From NCBI RefSeq assembly GCF_012999535.1, contig NZ_JABBWV010000013.1, positions 1-64,000 on the forward strand: 64,000 nucleotides of DNA, written 5' to 3'. Shown here in pieces: positions 23,591-32,986 of the stretch. A program made the translations under genes and the position numbers. Position 1 is the stretch's first letter. The number at the start of each line of letters is the position of its first letter. Under the pieces are notes generated by a model. The model did no database searches, was not told the DNA's origin, and saw nothing but the letters and a program-made list of their open reading frames with translations. Origin of the DNA: Microbispora sp. H11081. GTDB lineage: Bacteria; Actinomycetota; Actinomycetes; Streptosporangiales; Streptosporangiaceae.

Positions 23591-24179
23591 ACGATTCTCC
23601 TCGCATCAGGGACGGTGGCCCGGTCCACATCGGTATCCCCGCGATCCTCGGGCGTAGCCGGATCTCAGCGGTGATGTCCACGGCGGGAATCCGCGTCGCC
23701 GCTGCCGAGGCTTCTGGAGCCGTGCCGTCGCAGGCTCGCCGGGATCGGCCTCGTCCGGCCGGAGTGCCCGGCGGAGTCGACGGGCCACCGAACACGCCGG
23801 CAACCACGTGTCTCCGACCTGGGCACCCCGGAGGCCGCTCTGGGGTGGTCCGAATCCCCACGGACCGCGGCCCATCTCACAGTCAAGCCCCGGGCGCCTC
23901 AAGAGGAAACCGGCAACGCCAGATGAGCCGATCACCCCTGCTGATGGTGGCACCCGGTCAGCGTGGGTGACCGAGCGCTCCTGCTCAGGCCCGGACTCCG
24001 GCCTGCACCTGGACGACGCGGTCAGCGCTCACCAGGCCTGTCGCAAGCCCGCCCACCGGCCAGCGGAAGGAGTAGAATTCCTAATACCGAGGGCATTTCC
24101 AATGCCGGCAATGGCGTCGGCACGTCTGCGGCGTTTCATCAGACGCAGCCCCGCCAGCGCTGAGACAGGTCGGCCGATC
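23591..24179. other. Long gap with no gene seen
   Basis: About 590 bases without a supported coding region. Frames that stay open here are typical of high-GC sequence and have no family resemblance or ribosome-binding site. The last 110 bases, slightly more AT-rich (GAATTCCTAATAC near 24075), may hold the promoter of the DUF5994 gene. Confidence 0.5.
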
Positions 24180-24710
24180 ATGACGCTGACGCACACTCCC
24201 TCCCCGCCGGCAGTTCCCATCGCCCTTGTTCTGGCGGAGCAGTCGCATGACGTATCCGTCGTACGGCTCAGCCTGGAACCCAGCTCTCGTCGCACGCGTG
24301 CTGTGGACGGGGAATGGTGGCCCAGGTTAACGGATGCGGCGGCCGAACTCCCGGGTCTCATCGCAGCCGTCGACCGCCGGCTGGGGAGGATGACACTCCG
24401 GGTCGGCCTGCATGTGGACGCCTGGAGCAACATTCCGCACCGTATTCCGGTCGCCGGCCGGGCTGTGAAGGTCGGATGGTTCCAATCCATGGACCGCGGG
24501 CTGGTTACCCTGACCATCAACGGCCACGAGGGAATAACGTTGCGGGTGATACCGCCGGAGGCCGCATACGCGTCGGCCCCCAGGGACCCGAACGGTGCGC
24601 CTCCCGTGGAGGACCGAACTCCCGCGCCCGGGGTCCCGGCGGAACAAGAGGCAGAGCAGGATGTCTGGGAGGACGAAGGCGGCCGCTTCGGGCGATCTGG
24701 CTTCCCGTGA
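24180..24710 (+). CDS. DUF5994-family protein
   Basis: A 176-residue soluble protein. VVRLSLEPSSRR, then DGEWWPRLTDAAAELPGLI, RVGLHVDAW and VKVGWF are the characteristic blocks of an actinobacterial family I know as DUF5994; no biochemical function is established. These genes often lie in stress-related or sigma-factor neighbourhoods. The last 30 residues are acidic and probably disordered. The ATG at 24180 is used because upstream in-frame sequence shows no family similarity. Confidence 0.7.
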   Translation: MTLTHTPSPPAVPIALVLAEQSHDVSVVRLSLEPSSRRTRAVDGEWWPRLTDAAAELPGLIAAVDRRLGRMTLRVGLHVDAWSNIPHRIPVAGRAVKVGWFQSMDRGLVTLTINGHEGITLRVIPPEAAYASAPRDPNGAPPVEDRTPAPGVPAEQEAEQDVWEDEGGRFGRSGFP

Positions 24711-24861
24711 TACCGCATCGCGTCCGGCTCTCTGCCCGCCTTCGCGTTCTCGCTGGGCCACTTCGTGCCGACGAACCTCACCGCCGGCGAGACCGTCAGA
24801 TCGGTGGGACACGTCGCGCGCCTACGATGTCGCGCTAGGGGTAATAGACCCGTTCCAACGT

Positions 24862-24990
24862 GCAGATCACTCATTCTCGATCTGTCTGGTGTGGCGGCAT
24901 GCGACGGCTGCGGGCTGGGAGTCCCGGTCGGCATCCAGCGCCGCGCCAAGACGATGGGGATCACCCTCTCCCTGACATGCCTTCACGGGC
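24862..24990 (+). pseudogene. Remnant of a STAS-domain (anti-sigma antagonist) gene
   Basis: About 40 codons read SLILDLSGVAACDGCGLGV followed by QRRAKTMG, which fits the core of a STAS domain. The conserved D-S-T phosphorylation site is replaced by D-G-C, the N-terminal strands are not recognisable, and the frame runs on into the ferredoxin reductase gene. It looks like a decayed antagonist gene. Limits approximate. Confidence 0.45.
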
Positions 24991-25160
24991 CCGACCGCCT
25001 ACCAGTCCGTTACCGGTCCTGGATCGCTTCCTGTGTCCATCATGGCCCCGGCCTGCGGCTGCCGGACGCGGGCACCGGGTACACATCCGTACGGGTGGCC
25101 GTTCGTGGCCTGGGTCCTCGGTGGTTGCCGCTCCCTCGGAAGGCTCTGTCTGTGATCCTT

Positions 25161-26237
25161 ATGCGTGCGTCCGCATCCCCTGCATTCCTGCGCCCACTGG
25201 CGACAGCCGCGCAGTGGCTGACGACGCCGCTGCTTCCCGAGGACTACTTCGGGTTGATCAACCCGCTCTGGGGCGCGGAGGAGCTGTGCGGCCGGGTCGA
25301 GACGGTGCATGCGGAAACCGCCGACGCGGCGACCCTGGTGATCCGCCCGGGCCGGGGCTGGGTCACGCACCGCCCCGGCCAGTGGGTCCGGATCGGCGTC
25401 GACATCGACGGGCGGCGTCACTGGCGCACCTTCTCGCTGTCATCGGCCCCAGACAGGCCCGACGGTCGCGTCACCGTCACGGTCAAGGCCGCGCACGGCG
25501 GGCTCGTCTCCAACTACCTGGTGCGGAGCACGGCGCCCGGGACGCTGCTCAGGCTGGCCCGGCCCGAGGGGGCGTTCGTCCTTCCCGAGCCACCACCCCC
25601 ACGACTGCTGTTCGTGACCGCCGGGAGCGGCATCACACCGGTGATGGCAATGCTGGACGGCCTGCGTCCAGACGATGCGGACGGACCGGATGTCGTACTG
25701 GTCCATTCGGCGCCGACATCCGCCGACGTCATCTTCGGCGGGCGACTCCGGAGCCTGGCCGCGCGATGGCCGCGGCTTCGGTTGCACGAACGGCACACGC
25801 AGCCGGAGGGGCGGCTGCGGCCCGCGGATCTGGCCCGGCTCTGCCCGGACTGGACCGAACGGTCCGTCTGGGCGTGCGGACCGCCGGCGATGCTCGACGA
25901 CATCGCCGCGTACTGGACCGGCCCCGCGGACGGGCTCCATGTCGAGCGCTTCAGCCTGGTGCCGTCGGCGGCAGCGGGTTCGGGGGGACGCGTCCGGTTC
26001 ACCCGGAGCGGCCGAGAAGCCGAGGCCGGCGGCGGAACGCCGTTGCTGGCCGTCGGCGAGAGCGCGGGGGTGCTCATGCCGAGCGGCTGCCGCATGGGCA
26101 TCTGCTACGGATGCGTCGCGCGCCTTCGCTCCGGCCAGGTACGTGACGTACGGACCGGCCAGGTGCACGGAGACGCGGGAGAGATGATCCAGACCTGCGT
26201 GTCGGTGGCGGCCGGCCCGGTCGAGATCGAGCTGTGA
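25161..26237 (+). CDS. Ferredoxin-NADP reductase-type electron donor to the desaturase
   Basis: A 358-residue reductase in the order FAD domain, NAD domain, plant-type [2Fe-2S] ferredoxin domain. FAD binding: HWRTFSLSSAP (near residue 92). NAD binding: TAGSGITPVMAML (near 153). Iron-sulfur ligands: CRMGICYGC near 309, with the last Cys in QTCVS. It should pass electrons from NAD(P)H to the desaturase encoded directly downstream. The pair resembles Mycobacterium Rv3230c with DesA3. ATG 25161 or GTG 25152 could be the start; upstream sequence in frame belongs to a STAS remnant. Confidence 0.88.
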   Translation: MRASASPAFLRPLATAAQWLTTPLLPEDYFGLINPLWGAEELCGRVETVHAETADAATLVIRPGRGWVTHRPGQWVRIGVDIDGRRHWRTFSLSSAPDRPDGRVTVTVKAAHGGLVSNYLVRSTAPGTLLRLARPEGAFVLPEPPPPRLLFVTAGSGITPVMAMLDGLRPDDADGPDVVLVHSAPTSADVIFGGRLRSLAARWPRLRLHERHTQPEGRLRPADLARLCPDWTERSVWACGPPAMLDDIAAYWTGPADGLHVERFSLVPSAAAGSGGRVRFTRSGREAEAGGGTPLLAVGESAGVLMPSGCRMGICYGCVARLRSGQVRDVRTGQVHGDAGEMIQTCVSVAAGPVEIEL

Positions 26238-26248
26238 AAGGAACACTC

Positions 26249-27358
26249 ATGCCTGCCACATCCCGTCCGGTCCCATTCGACGCCGAAGGGTTCGGCCGCG
26301 AGCTGGACAAGATTCGCGACGAGGTGCTCGCGAGCCTCGGCGAGCGGGACGCGGCTTATATCCGGCGTCTCATCGCAGTCCAGCGCAAGCTGGAGCTGGG
26401 CGGAAGGGCGCTGCTGTTCGCCTCCTGGCTGCCCCCCGCCTGGGCCGCCGGCACGACGGCACTGGCCGTCGCGAAGATCCTGGAGAACATGGAGATCGGG
26501 CACAACGTCCTGCACGGGCAGTGGGACTGGATGCGGGACCCGAAGATCCACTCGACCACCTGGGAGTGGGACTTCGCTTCTCCGGCCGATCAGTGGAAGC
26601 ACTCCCACAACTTCGTCCACCACACCTGGACGAACGTGCTCGGCAAAGACCGCGACATCGGCTACTCGGCGATGCGGATCAGCCCGGAGCAGCGATGGCA
26701 TCCGATCTATCTCGCTCAGCCGTTCTACAACGCGCTGCTGGCGCTCTTCTTCGAGTACGGCATCGCGATATACGACCTGGAACTCGAGCGCATCCCGTCA
26801 GGGAAGAAGGACCTGAAGGAGGCCTTGACCCAACTTCGTGCCGTCGCGGGCAAGATTCGGCGCCAGGTTGTCAAGGACTACGTCGCGTTCCCGCTGCTCG
26901 CCGGTCCGGCCTTCCTCCCGGTCCTGCTCGGCAACCTGACCGCGAACCTGGCCCGCAACGTGTGGGGGCACACCATCATCTTCTGCGGCCACTTTCCGGA
27001 GGGCGCGGAGGTCTTCACCGAGGACCGGCTCGAGAACGAGACCCGCGGCGAGTGGTACGTACGGCAGCTACTCGGTTCGTGCAACATCGACGGCGGACGC
27101 CTGTTCCACATCATGAGCGGCAATCTGAGCCACCAGATCGAGCATCACCTGTTTCCCGACCTGCCCAGCAACCGGTACGGGGAGATCGCGCCGCGGGTCC
27201 GCGCCCTGTGCGAGCGTTTCGGTCTGCCGTACACGTCCGGATCGCTGGCCCGGCAGGCGGGTTCGGTCTGGAAGCGTGTCCTGCGCCTGGCCCTGCCGGG
27301 GCCGAGCCCGCAGCGACCGGCGGCCGGGCCGCCGGCGTCGTTCAAGGCGGCGGCCTGA
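26249..27358 (+). CDS. Acyl-CoA/acyl-lipid desaturase (DesA3-like)
   Basis: A 369-residue membrane desaturase. The three histidine boxes that hold the di-iron centre are complete: HNVLH (near residue 85), HSHNFVHH (near 117) and HQIEHH (near 295). Two hydrophobic regions separate them. The family introduces a double bond, commonly at position 9, into long acyl chains, changing membrane fluidity. AAAGGA 6 bases before the ATG at 26249 supports this start, although a GTG at 26234 overlapping the reductase stop is possible. It is co-transcribed with the reductase. Confidence 0.9.
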   Translation: MPATSRPVPFDAEGFGRELDKIRDEVLASLGERDAAYIRRLIAVQRKLELGGRALLFASWLPPAWAAGTTALAVAKILENMEIGHNVLHGQWDWMRDPKIHSTTWEWDFASPADQWKHSHNFVHHTWTNVLGKDRDIGYSAMRISPEQRWHPIYLAQPFYNALLALFFEYGIAIYDLELERIPSGKKDLKEALTQLRAVAGKIRRQVVKDYVAFPLLAGPAFLPVLLGNLTANLARNVWGHTIIFCGHFPEGAEVFTEDRLENETRGEWYVRQLLGSCNIDGGRLFHIMSGNLSHQIEHHLFPDLPSNRYGEIAPRVRALCERFGLPYTSGSLARQAGSVWKRVLRLALPGPSPQRPAAGPPASFKAAA

Positions 27359-27401
27359 GCCCGAGCGGATCCACTGCCGCATGGCACGGCCCCGTACAGG
27401 A

Positions 27402-29105
27402 TCAGGTGTCAGCGCCGCACGCGGGAAGGCGTAGCGCGAGAAGGGCGACGTCGTCGGTGGTTCCGAGGGGTATGCGTCGCACGATCTCGTCGCACAAGTC
27501 CTCCAGCGGGCGGTGAGCCGCGGCCGCGGCCTGACGCAGCAGCCGGGCCAGTCCGGTGGCCAGGTCGCTGCCGGGGCTTTCAACGAGGCCGTCGGTGTAG
27601 AGCACGAGGGTGCTCCCGGCCGGCATCTGCTCGACGGCGTCGCGCCTGGTTGATTCGATATCCATGCGGAGCCCGAGCAGGAGATCCTGCCTGTGTTCCA
27701 GGTAGCGGGCATGCCCGTCAGGGGTGACCAGCAGAGGCGGCGGATGCCCGGCGTTGCTCCAGCGCAACTGCCAGGGACCACCTTCGGGGCCCTCCACACG
27801 CCCGAAGATCATCGTCGCCATGGGCACGTCCGTCACGGCCGACATCGCCTCATCCACGCGGTTGACGACCAGGCTGGGCGACACGCAGCGGTCCCACGCC
27901 AGCGTGCGCACCATGCTGCGCAGCTGGGCCATCTCAGCGGCGGCCGTGATGTCGTGGCCGACCACGTCACCGATGACCAGGGCGGTGACGCCGTCGGGCA
28001 GCAGGAAGGCGTCGTACCAGTCGCCCCCGACCTGAGACCCCACCGGGGCCGGCAGGTAGCGCGCGGCCATCTCAAGGTGGCCCACCTGCGGCAGCGGGGC
28101 CAACAGGTGACGTTGCATCATTTCGGCCACCTCGCGTTGCCGGCCGAACAGGCGCGCGTTGCCCACTGCCAACCCCGCGCGCTGTCCGATGTCGGCGACC
28201 AGCGTCACATCGGTGGCGTCGAAGGGGCGGGCCGGGTCGGTGCGCGCCACGGTGAGAGCCCCCAGCACCTGCCGCTGGGTGCGTAGCGGCGTGATGATCG
28301 CCGACACCGCTCCCCGGACCGCGAACAGCTCACGCTGCGCGGCGGCCATGCCGGAGCCCGCCTCGCCGACCATCTCATCCGGACCCAACAAGACGGTCTC
28401 ACCCCGGTCCAGCACCCGTGCCAGCAGGGGACTCGATGGCTCGGGCAGCGGGGGCCTCCTCGCCTCATCCGCAGGAGGGATCACCACCACCCGCTGCACC
28501 TCATCGTGATCGATACGCAGATCCACCACCGCCCAGTCGGCCAGTCGCGGGACGATCAGCCTGCCCAGCCGTTGCAAGGCCTCGTCCACGTCCAGCGTCT
28601 GGGTCAGCACAGAGGTGATCTCAGTGACCAGCGTCAGGCGGGCATTGAAATGCTCCAACATGGCCAGTTGGTCGGCCTGCTGACGAGAAAGGTGCAGCCG
28701 CTCGGTGATGTCGGAGAAGACGACGATCAACCCGAGCACCTGCCCGCCCTCCAGTATCGGAGCGGCCGACAAGGAGACCGGCAGCAGGCTGCCGTCGCCC
28801 CGTGAGAAGGTCGACTCTTCGCCACGCGCCGGACGACCGTGCTCCAGCACCCCCATCAGCCGGCAGGTGGAGCGGGAAGTCACCACATCGTCGGCGTCCC
28901 TGTGCAGCAAATCGTGGGCATCGGCGCCCAGCATCTCCGCCACGGGACGGCCCAGCAACGCCCCGGCCTGCCGGTTCGCCATGGTGATACGCCCGGCATG
29001 ATCAGTCAGATAGATACCCGCCCCCGCGCTGTTGAAGGCCGCCCGCAGCAACCTCTGGTCGGGCAGCCCGGCATGGCCATGCGCACTGGGCAGATGCCGC
29101 ATCAT
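27402..29105 (-). CDS. PAS-GAF-PP2C (SpoIIE-type) serine phosphatase
   Basis: A 567-residue sensor phosphatase: PAS domain (about 20-140, GIYLTDHAGRITMANR), GAF domain (about 165-320) and a SpoIIE-type PP2C domain (about 335-560). PP2C metal-binding blocks are visible: GGDWYDAFLLPDG and GDVVGHDI (near 370-390), SNAGHPPPLL (near 450) and YTDGLVE (near 505). Such proteins dephosphorylate anti-sigma factor antagonists and so release sigma factors in response to a small signal. No membrane segment is seen. The decayed STAS gene at 24862 is the closest potential partner and is no longer functional. Confidence 0.9.
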   Translation of the reverse strand: MMRHLPSAHGHAGLPDQRLLRAAFNSAGAGIYLTDHAGRITMANRQAGALLGRPVAEMLGADAHDLLHRDADDVVTSRSTCRLMGVLEHGRPARGEESTFSRGDGSLLPVSLSAAPILEGGQVLGLIVVFSDITERLHLSRQQADQLAMLEHFNARLTLVTEITSVLTQTLDVDEALQRLGRLIVPRLADWAVVDLRIDHDEVQRVVVIPPADEARRPPLPEPSSPLLARVLDRGETVLLGPDEMVGEAGSGMAAAQRELFAVRGAVSAIITPLRTQRQVLGALTVARTDPARPFDATDVTLVADIGQRAGLAVGNARLFGRQREVAEMMQRHLLAPLPQVGHLEMAARYLPAPVGSQVGGDWYDAFLLPDGVTALVIGDVVGHDITAAAEMAQLRSMVRTLAWDRCVSPSLVVNRVDEAMSAVTDVPMATMIFGRVEGPEGGPWQLRWSNAGHPPPLLVTPDGHARYLEHRQDLLLGLRMDIESTRRDAVEQMPAGSTLVLYTDGLVESPGSDLATGLARLLRQAAAAAHRPLEDLCDEIVRRIPLGTTDDVALLALRLPACGADT

Positions 29106-29211
29106 CGCCGCGTTGCCTTCCTTCGATCCATCGCTGCCTACGCCCTACCCGCCGACACCCCGAGCACGCGGGGCAACGCGCGGCCATATCGCGGCGCGCG
29201 AGGTCGTCACC

Positions 29212-30198
29212 TCACGAGAAGCTCATCTCCGCCAGACCTTTCTCCACCGTCACGTCAGGCGAGTAGCCCAGTTCCGTCCGCGCGGCGGTGATGTCGTAGG
29301 AACGGTCACGGCCGGTGAAGCTCACCAGCCAGTTCGTCAGCGGGGGCGCCGTCTTGCGGCGAAGCAGGCGTGCCGTGCGGTCCATCATCGCGGCCATGGG
29401 CACCGCCATCGCCAGAGGGACGCTGCGGCTCTTGGACAGATCCACGCCGCGGGTCGCCAGCAAGGGGGTGAGGAAGTCTCGAACGGGCATCGGCGTGCCG
29501 TCCGTCACGTAGTACACCCCGCGGTGGCGGCCCCGTGTGAGCGCGAGGATCGCGGCACCGGCCAGGTTTTCAACGTGCACGAAGTCGACGATGTGCTTAC
29601 CGTGATCGATCCAGGCGAACCGTCCCGCCTCGGCTACCTCGACCATTTCGTTGATCGTCTTCATTCCGCGACCCCAGATGAACGGCGGGCGGAGCACGAC
29701 CAGCTCGGTGTTCTCGCTGTGGGCTTTCAACAGTGCGCGCTCGGTGGCCAGCTTGACACGGCTGTAGGCGATGTTCGGCCGGCCTTCCGCCGTCGACTCG
29801 TCGACGACGGGATGACGTTGACTGCCCGTGGAGACAGACGCGGCGCTGATGAGCACGAAGCGTCGCACCCCGGCCGCGACGCTCGCGGCGTGTAGCGCGA
29901 CGGTCGGCACGTGGTTGGCCTGTTCGAAGAGCGAGTCGGGCCCCCAGAACTCCATGTGAGCCGCGACGTGCACGACCGCGTCGGCCTCGCGCAGCTTGGC
30001 GAGCCAGGTCGGCGCCGGGGAACCGGCCCGGCCGAGCTCGGCGAGATCGCCAGGAACGGCATCGGCTCCGGCCGCCTGTACCCGCTGAATGCTCAAGCCC
30101 GATCTGGCAAGCGCCATGACCTCATGTCCTTCGGCGACGAGGAGATGGGCGAGAGCGCCGCCGACGAAACCGCTGCCGCCAGTGACAAAGACCTTCAT
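29212..30198 (-). CDS. NAD(P)-dependent epimerase/3-beta-HSD-like SDR
   Basis: A 328-residue extended short-chain dehydrogenase. The N-terminal VTGGSGFVG binds the dinucleotide, and catalytic YSRVK (near residue 145) follows the upstream Ser strand LISAAS. The C-terminal half holds the variable substrate domain (VYYVTDGTPMPVRDF). Relatives act on nucleotide sugars, steroids or dihydroflavonols. AGGAG 7 bases before the ATG supports the start. It is divergent from a MarR regulator that shares its promoter region and probably controls it. Confidence 0.88.
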   Translation of the reverse strand: MKVFVTGGSGFVGGALAHLLVAEGHEVMALARSGLSIQRVQAAGADAVPGDLAELGRAGSPAPTWLAKLREADAVVHVAAHMEFWGPDSLFEQANHVPTVALHAASVAAGVRRFVLISAASVSTGSQRHPVVDESTAEGRPNIAYSRVKLATERALLKAHSENTELVVLRPPFIWGRGMKTINEMVEVAEAGRFAWIDHGKHIVDFVHVENLAGAAILALTRGRHRGVYYVTDGTPMPVRDFLTPLLATRGVDLSKSRSVPLAMAVPMAAMMDRTARLLRRKTAPPLTNWLVSFTGRDRSYDITAARTELGYSPDVTVEKGLAEMSFS

Positions 30199-30282
30199 GC
30201 TTGCACTCCTTGTGATTGAGGACGCACTTCTCGTGCGCGCCCGGTTGTCGGCGCCGTACCAGATACATCGCTATCGAATAGT

Positions 30283-30310
30283 TTGGTATCAATGCATCGA
30301 CGTCTATGTA
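30283..30310 (+). promoter_or_regulatory. Possible promoter of the MarR gene
   Basis: TTGGTA at 30283 and TATGTA at 30305, 16 bases apart, lie in the AT-rich interval between the divergent SDR and MarR genes. ATCGCTATCGAATAG just upstream could contribute to an operator. This is a tentative call. Confidence 0.4.
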
Positions 30311-30348
30311 ACCTCCCGTACGATGGGTGCGTCAAGTGGAGGTGGGCG

Positions 30349-30801
30349 ATGCCGCACGCGAGGAAGAGCGTGACCGCAGCACAGGTCGCCGACGAGTTCA
30401 GTCGTACGGCGAAGGTGCTCGTACGTCACTTCAACGAGCGTCTGGGCGAGCATGGGGTGTCGACGCCGAGGTCGCGCCTGGTGGTGGAGGTGGCACGTTC
30501 GCAGCCGATTAGGCTCACCGAGCTCGCTCTCGCTGTCGGTATCGCCCAGGGGACCGCCTCCACCCTGGTCGACGCGCTCGTACGTGACGGACTGCTCGAA
30601 CGCCAGACCAGCGCGGACGACCGCCGGTCCGTACTCCTTCGAGTGACGGCGCAAGGGGCCGCACTGGCCCAGGACTGGACGGCCGGCTATGAACGGGCAG
30701 CGGAAGAGCTGTTCAGGCCGCTCACCCCCGAGCAGATGTCGACGCTGGTCGACATCTTGCGGACCCTCACCGCCGACGAGGCGTCGCCCGCCGGCGGCTG
30801 A
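30349..30801 (+). CDS. MarR-family transcriptional regulator
   Basis: A 150-residue regulator with the winged-helix core IRLTELALAVGIAQGTAST and the wing SADDRRSVLLRVTAQG; these are the DNA-recognition helix and beta-wing of MarR proteins. Most act as dimeric repressors released by a small ligand. GGAGG 6 bases before the ATG at 30349 fixes the start. The divergent SDR gene is the likely target. Confidence 0.88.
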   Translation: MPHARKSVTAAQVADEFSRTAKVLVRHFNERLGEHGVSTPRSRLVVEVARSQPIRLTELALAVGIAQGTASTLVDALVRDGLLERQTSADDRRSVLLRVTAQGAALAQDWTAGYERAAEELFRPLTPEQMSTLVDILRTLTADEASPAGG

Positions 30802-30974
30802 AGAAGACCTCGCCGGCGCGTGGACTGCCGGAGCGTCGCCCGCCACCGATGACCTGCGATCGCGAAGTCGCAGGTTGTCCAGGTCTTCCCTGAACCGCTA
30901 GGCACGTTCGCGACGCCGCCCTCACCCCAGGAGATCGGCCGCAGAGGATTCTCCCGCCGCAACGCGGCCGCAGG

Positions 30975-31988
30975 TCAGTCTTGGCTGGATTCGAGATAGC
31001 CGGTGAGATAGCGCAACGACGCGGCGATGTCCTCGCCCGCGCCGTGCGGCCGGCGCAACTCGTCGACGAAGATGGCGATGTCGGCGAGCCGCCACCAGAG
31101 CGGATAGAGAGCGAGGCCGGCCGGGGTGACGGTCCGGCCGGTGGCTCGGGTGTAACGGACGAGTACGTCATCGTCGCCGACCGGGTTCTCGCCGAGCATG
31201 CGGGCGAGGGCGGGGGTGAGCATCCACAGATCCCGCTCTGGCGGAGCGATCTGCACGGTGTCCCAGTCGATGAGCCGCGGTCCGGCCGGAGTGCGCATGA
31301 CGTTCCCTGGGTGTGGTTCGCCGTGCGTGACCACCCACTCAGCGGCGGTGCTCCGTACCTGGTCGACGAGCCGATCGAAGTCGGCGAGCAGTCGTCGGAT
31401 CCGTCCGGCATGGACGGACAGCAGCGTGCGGGCCGGCTCGGCGTGGGGCCCTCCGGTCCACTCTCGATCGAGGTCCCCCAGTGCCTCCTCCAGCCTGTCC
31501 CGTGCGGGCAGCACCAGGTCGGCCCGTGCTGCGACGTCCGCCACGATCGGAGTCGCCTCGTGCAGCGCGGCCAGCAGGTCGACCACCTCGGCACGGTCCT
31601 CGGGCCGGTGCGTGCCGAAATTTCCGGCGGTTCCCGCCACCATCGGAAACACCGACAGGGCGTAACGCGAGTTCAGCCGCCGGATCGAGGCGCCGGTCGT
31701 GGCCGGGATCGGCGCGAGGACGAAGTCGAGCCCCGCGTCCCGCCGCAGTGCCAGGGCAGCGCCGAACGACCGGCCGAGCAGGTCGAACGCGGCGTCACGT
31801 CCAGCGTCCTCGACGCCGAGGTCGGCCACCTTGACGAACCACGCCGTCCCACGTCGATCCACCACCGACCAGTGGTAGCTGCCCGCGCCCACCGGGAGGT
31901 ACTCGACGGAGTGGGGCTCCACGCCCCAGCCCTCCGTCAGCGCCACCATCAGTTGGGCCTCCGCCAGGCCTGCCGGTTTGTCCCTCAT
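30975..31988 (-). CDS. APH-family phosphotransferase
   Basis: A 337-residue kinase-like protein. The catalytic loop HGEPHPGNVM (near residue 221) and the metal-binding LIDWD (near 240) are intact. The N-terminal lobe contains YHWSVVDRR and the Lys in WFVKVAD. Its general layout recalls spectinomycin/macrolide-type or homoserine-kinase-like members; the actual substrate is unknown, and resistance is not demonstrated. It stands alone, leftward, beyond the MarR gene. Confidence 0.82.
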   Translation of the reverse strand: MRDKPAGLAEAQLMVALTEGWGVEPHSVEYLPVGAGSYHWSVVDRRGTAWFVKVADLGVEDAGRDAAFDLLGRSFGAALALRRDAGLDFVLAPIPATTGASIRRLNSRYALSVFPMVAGTAGNFGTHRPEDRAEVVDLLAALHEATPIVADVAARADLVLPARDRLEEALGDLDREWTGGPHAEPARTLLSVHAGRIRRLLADFDRLVDQVRSTAAEWVVTHGEPHPGNVMRTPAGPRLIDWDTVQIAPPERDLWMLTPALARMLGENPVGDDDVLVRYTRATGRTVTPAGLALYPLWWRLADIAIFVDELRRPHGAGEDIAASLRYLTGYLESSQD

Positions 31989-32029
31989 ACGCCGGAATCA
32001 TCTCTCATTCACGCGGAGCACCATAAAGA

Positions 32030-32782
32030 TCAAGGCGAGGGAAGGAAGCCGATGACCAGTTCGGAGGTCTCCGCCGGGCGCTCCAGGCTGGGCAGGTGGC
32101 CCGCCCACGGCAGCCGGACCAGGCGTGCGCCGGGGATCCGGTCCGCCAGGTCGGCGGCGGCCCGCTGGAAATAGTCGAGGTCGTGCCCGCCGGTCACGAC
32201 CAGCGTCGGTGCCTCGACCTGGGCGGGGTCCCACTCCGCCACCAGCCGGTCGAACTCCTCCTCGGCCGCGAGCTGCAGGTCGAACGCCTGCCGCTGCATG
32301 CCGCGCACCTTGACCCGCGTCTCGTCGTCGGCGTGCGGCCCCAGCCAGGTGCGGACGTTGAGCTCCACCGCCCCGTCCAGGTCGCCGGCCTCGATCAGCG
32401 CATCCTCCTCGGCGCCGAAGGCCTCCAGCGCCTCGGTCGGCGGGCAGGTGGGTGAGCCCGCCGACAGCAGGACCAGCGCGTCGACCCGCTTTGGCCAGCG
32501 GGCCGCGAACTCCACCGCCACCTTGCCGCCGTAGGAGGAGCCGACGACGGAGGCGCGGTCGATCCCGAGCTCGTCGAGCAGGCGGACGACGTCCTCGGCG
32601 TTGTTGCCCGGCCGGTCCGGCACGGGAGTCTCCCCGTGTCCGGGGAAGTCGCAGCGCACCACCCGGTAGCCGGCGTCGAGCAGGGCCTGCCACTGCGGGT
32701 CCCACATGCGCCGGTCGCAGACGGAAGAGTGCAGCAGGACGACAGGGGAACCGGTTCCTGCCTGGTCGTGAGCGAGCACCAT
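32030..32782 (-). CDS. Alpha/beta hydrolase
   Basis: A 250-residue hydrolase with a catalytic triad: Ser in VVGSSYGGK (near residue 93), Asp in TGGHDLD (near 204) and His in WAGHLPS (near 230). The oxyanion region is VVLLHSSVCD. The fold covers esterases, lactonases and C-C hydrolases, and nothing nearby narrows the substrate. ATG 32782 has AAAGG 11 bases upstream; a GTG at 32794 is less likely because it abuts the same site. Confidence 0.85.
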   Translation of the reverse strand: MVLAHDQAGTGSPVVLLHSSVCDRRMWDPQWQALLDAGYRVVRCDFPGHGETPVPDRPGNNAEDVVRLLDELGIDRASVVGSSYGGKVAVEFAARWPKRVDALVLLSAGSPTCPPTEALEAFGAEEDALIEAGDLDGAVELNVRTWLGPHADDETRVKVRGMQRQAFDLQLAAEEEFDRLVAEWDPAQVEAPTLVVTGGHDLDYFQRAAADLADRIPGARLVRLPWAGHLPSLERPAETSELVIGFLPSP

Positions 32783-32986
32783 GCGTGCGTTCACCTTTCT
32801 ACCGGGGTGTTTCGTGGAGGGCGAAGAAGAAAGTATGCCGGGTGTGGAACGTGTCGTCTCCGATCCCCTGCCGGGTGCGGGAGCGGCGCGGACGCGACAA
32901 ACGGCGCCGATGCCGTGACAGGCTCCGGAGCCGGCCACGCGGACGACACCCGGCCGGCCCGTCCGGCGGACGAGAAGGAGGGAAAG

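Noticed and set aside
30975-31988. A named aminoglycoside-resistance gene
   Set aside because: Only general APH-family motifs are present; nothing supports a specific drug.
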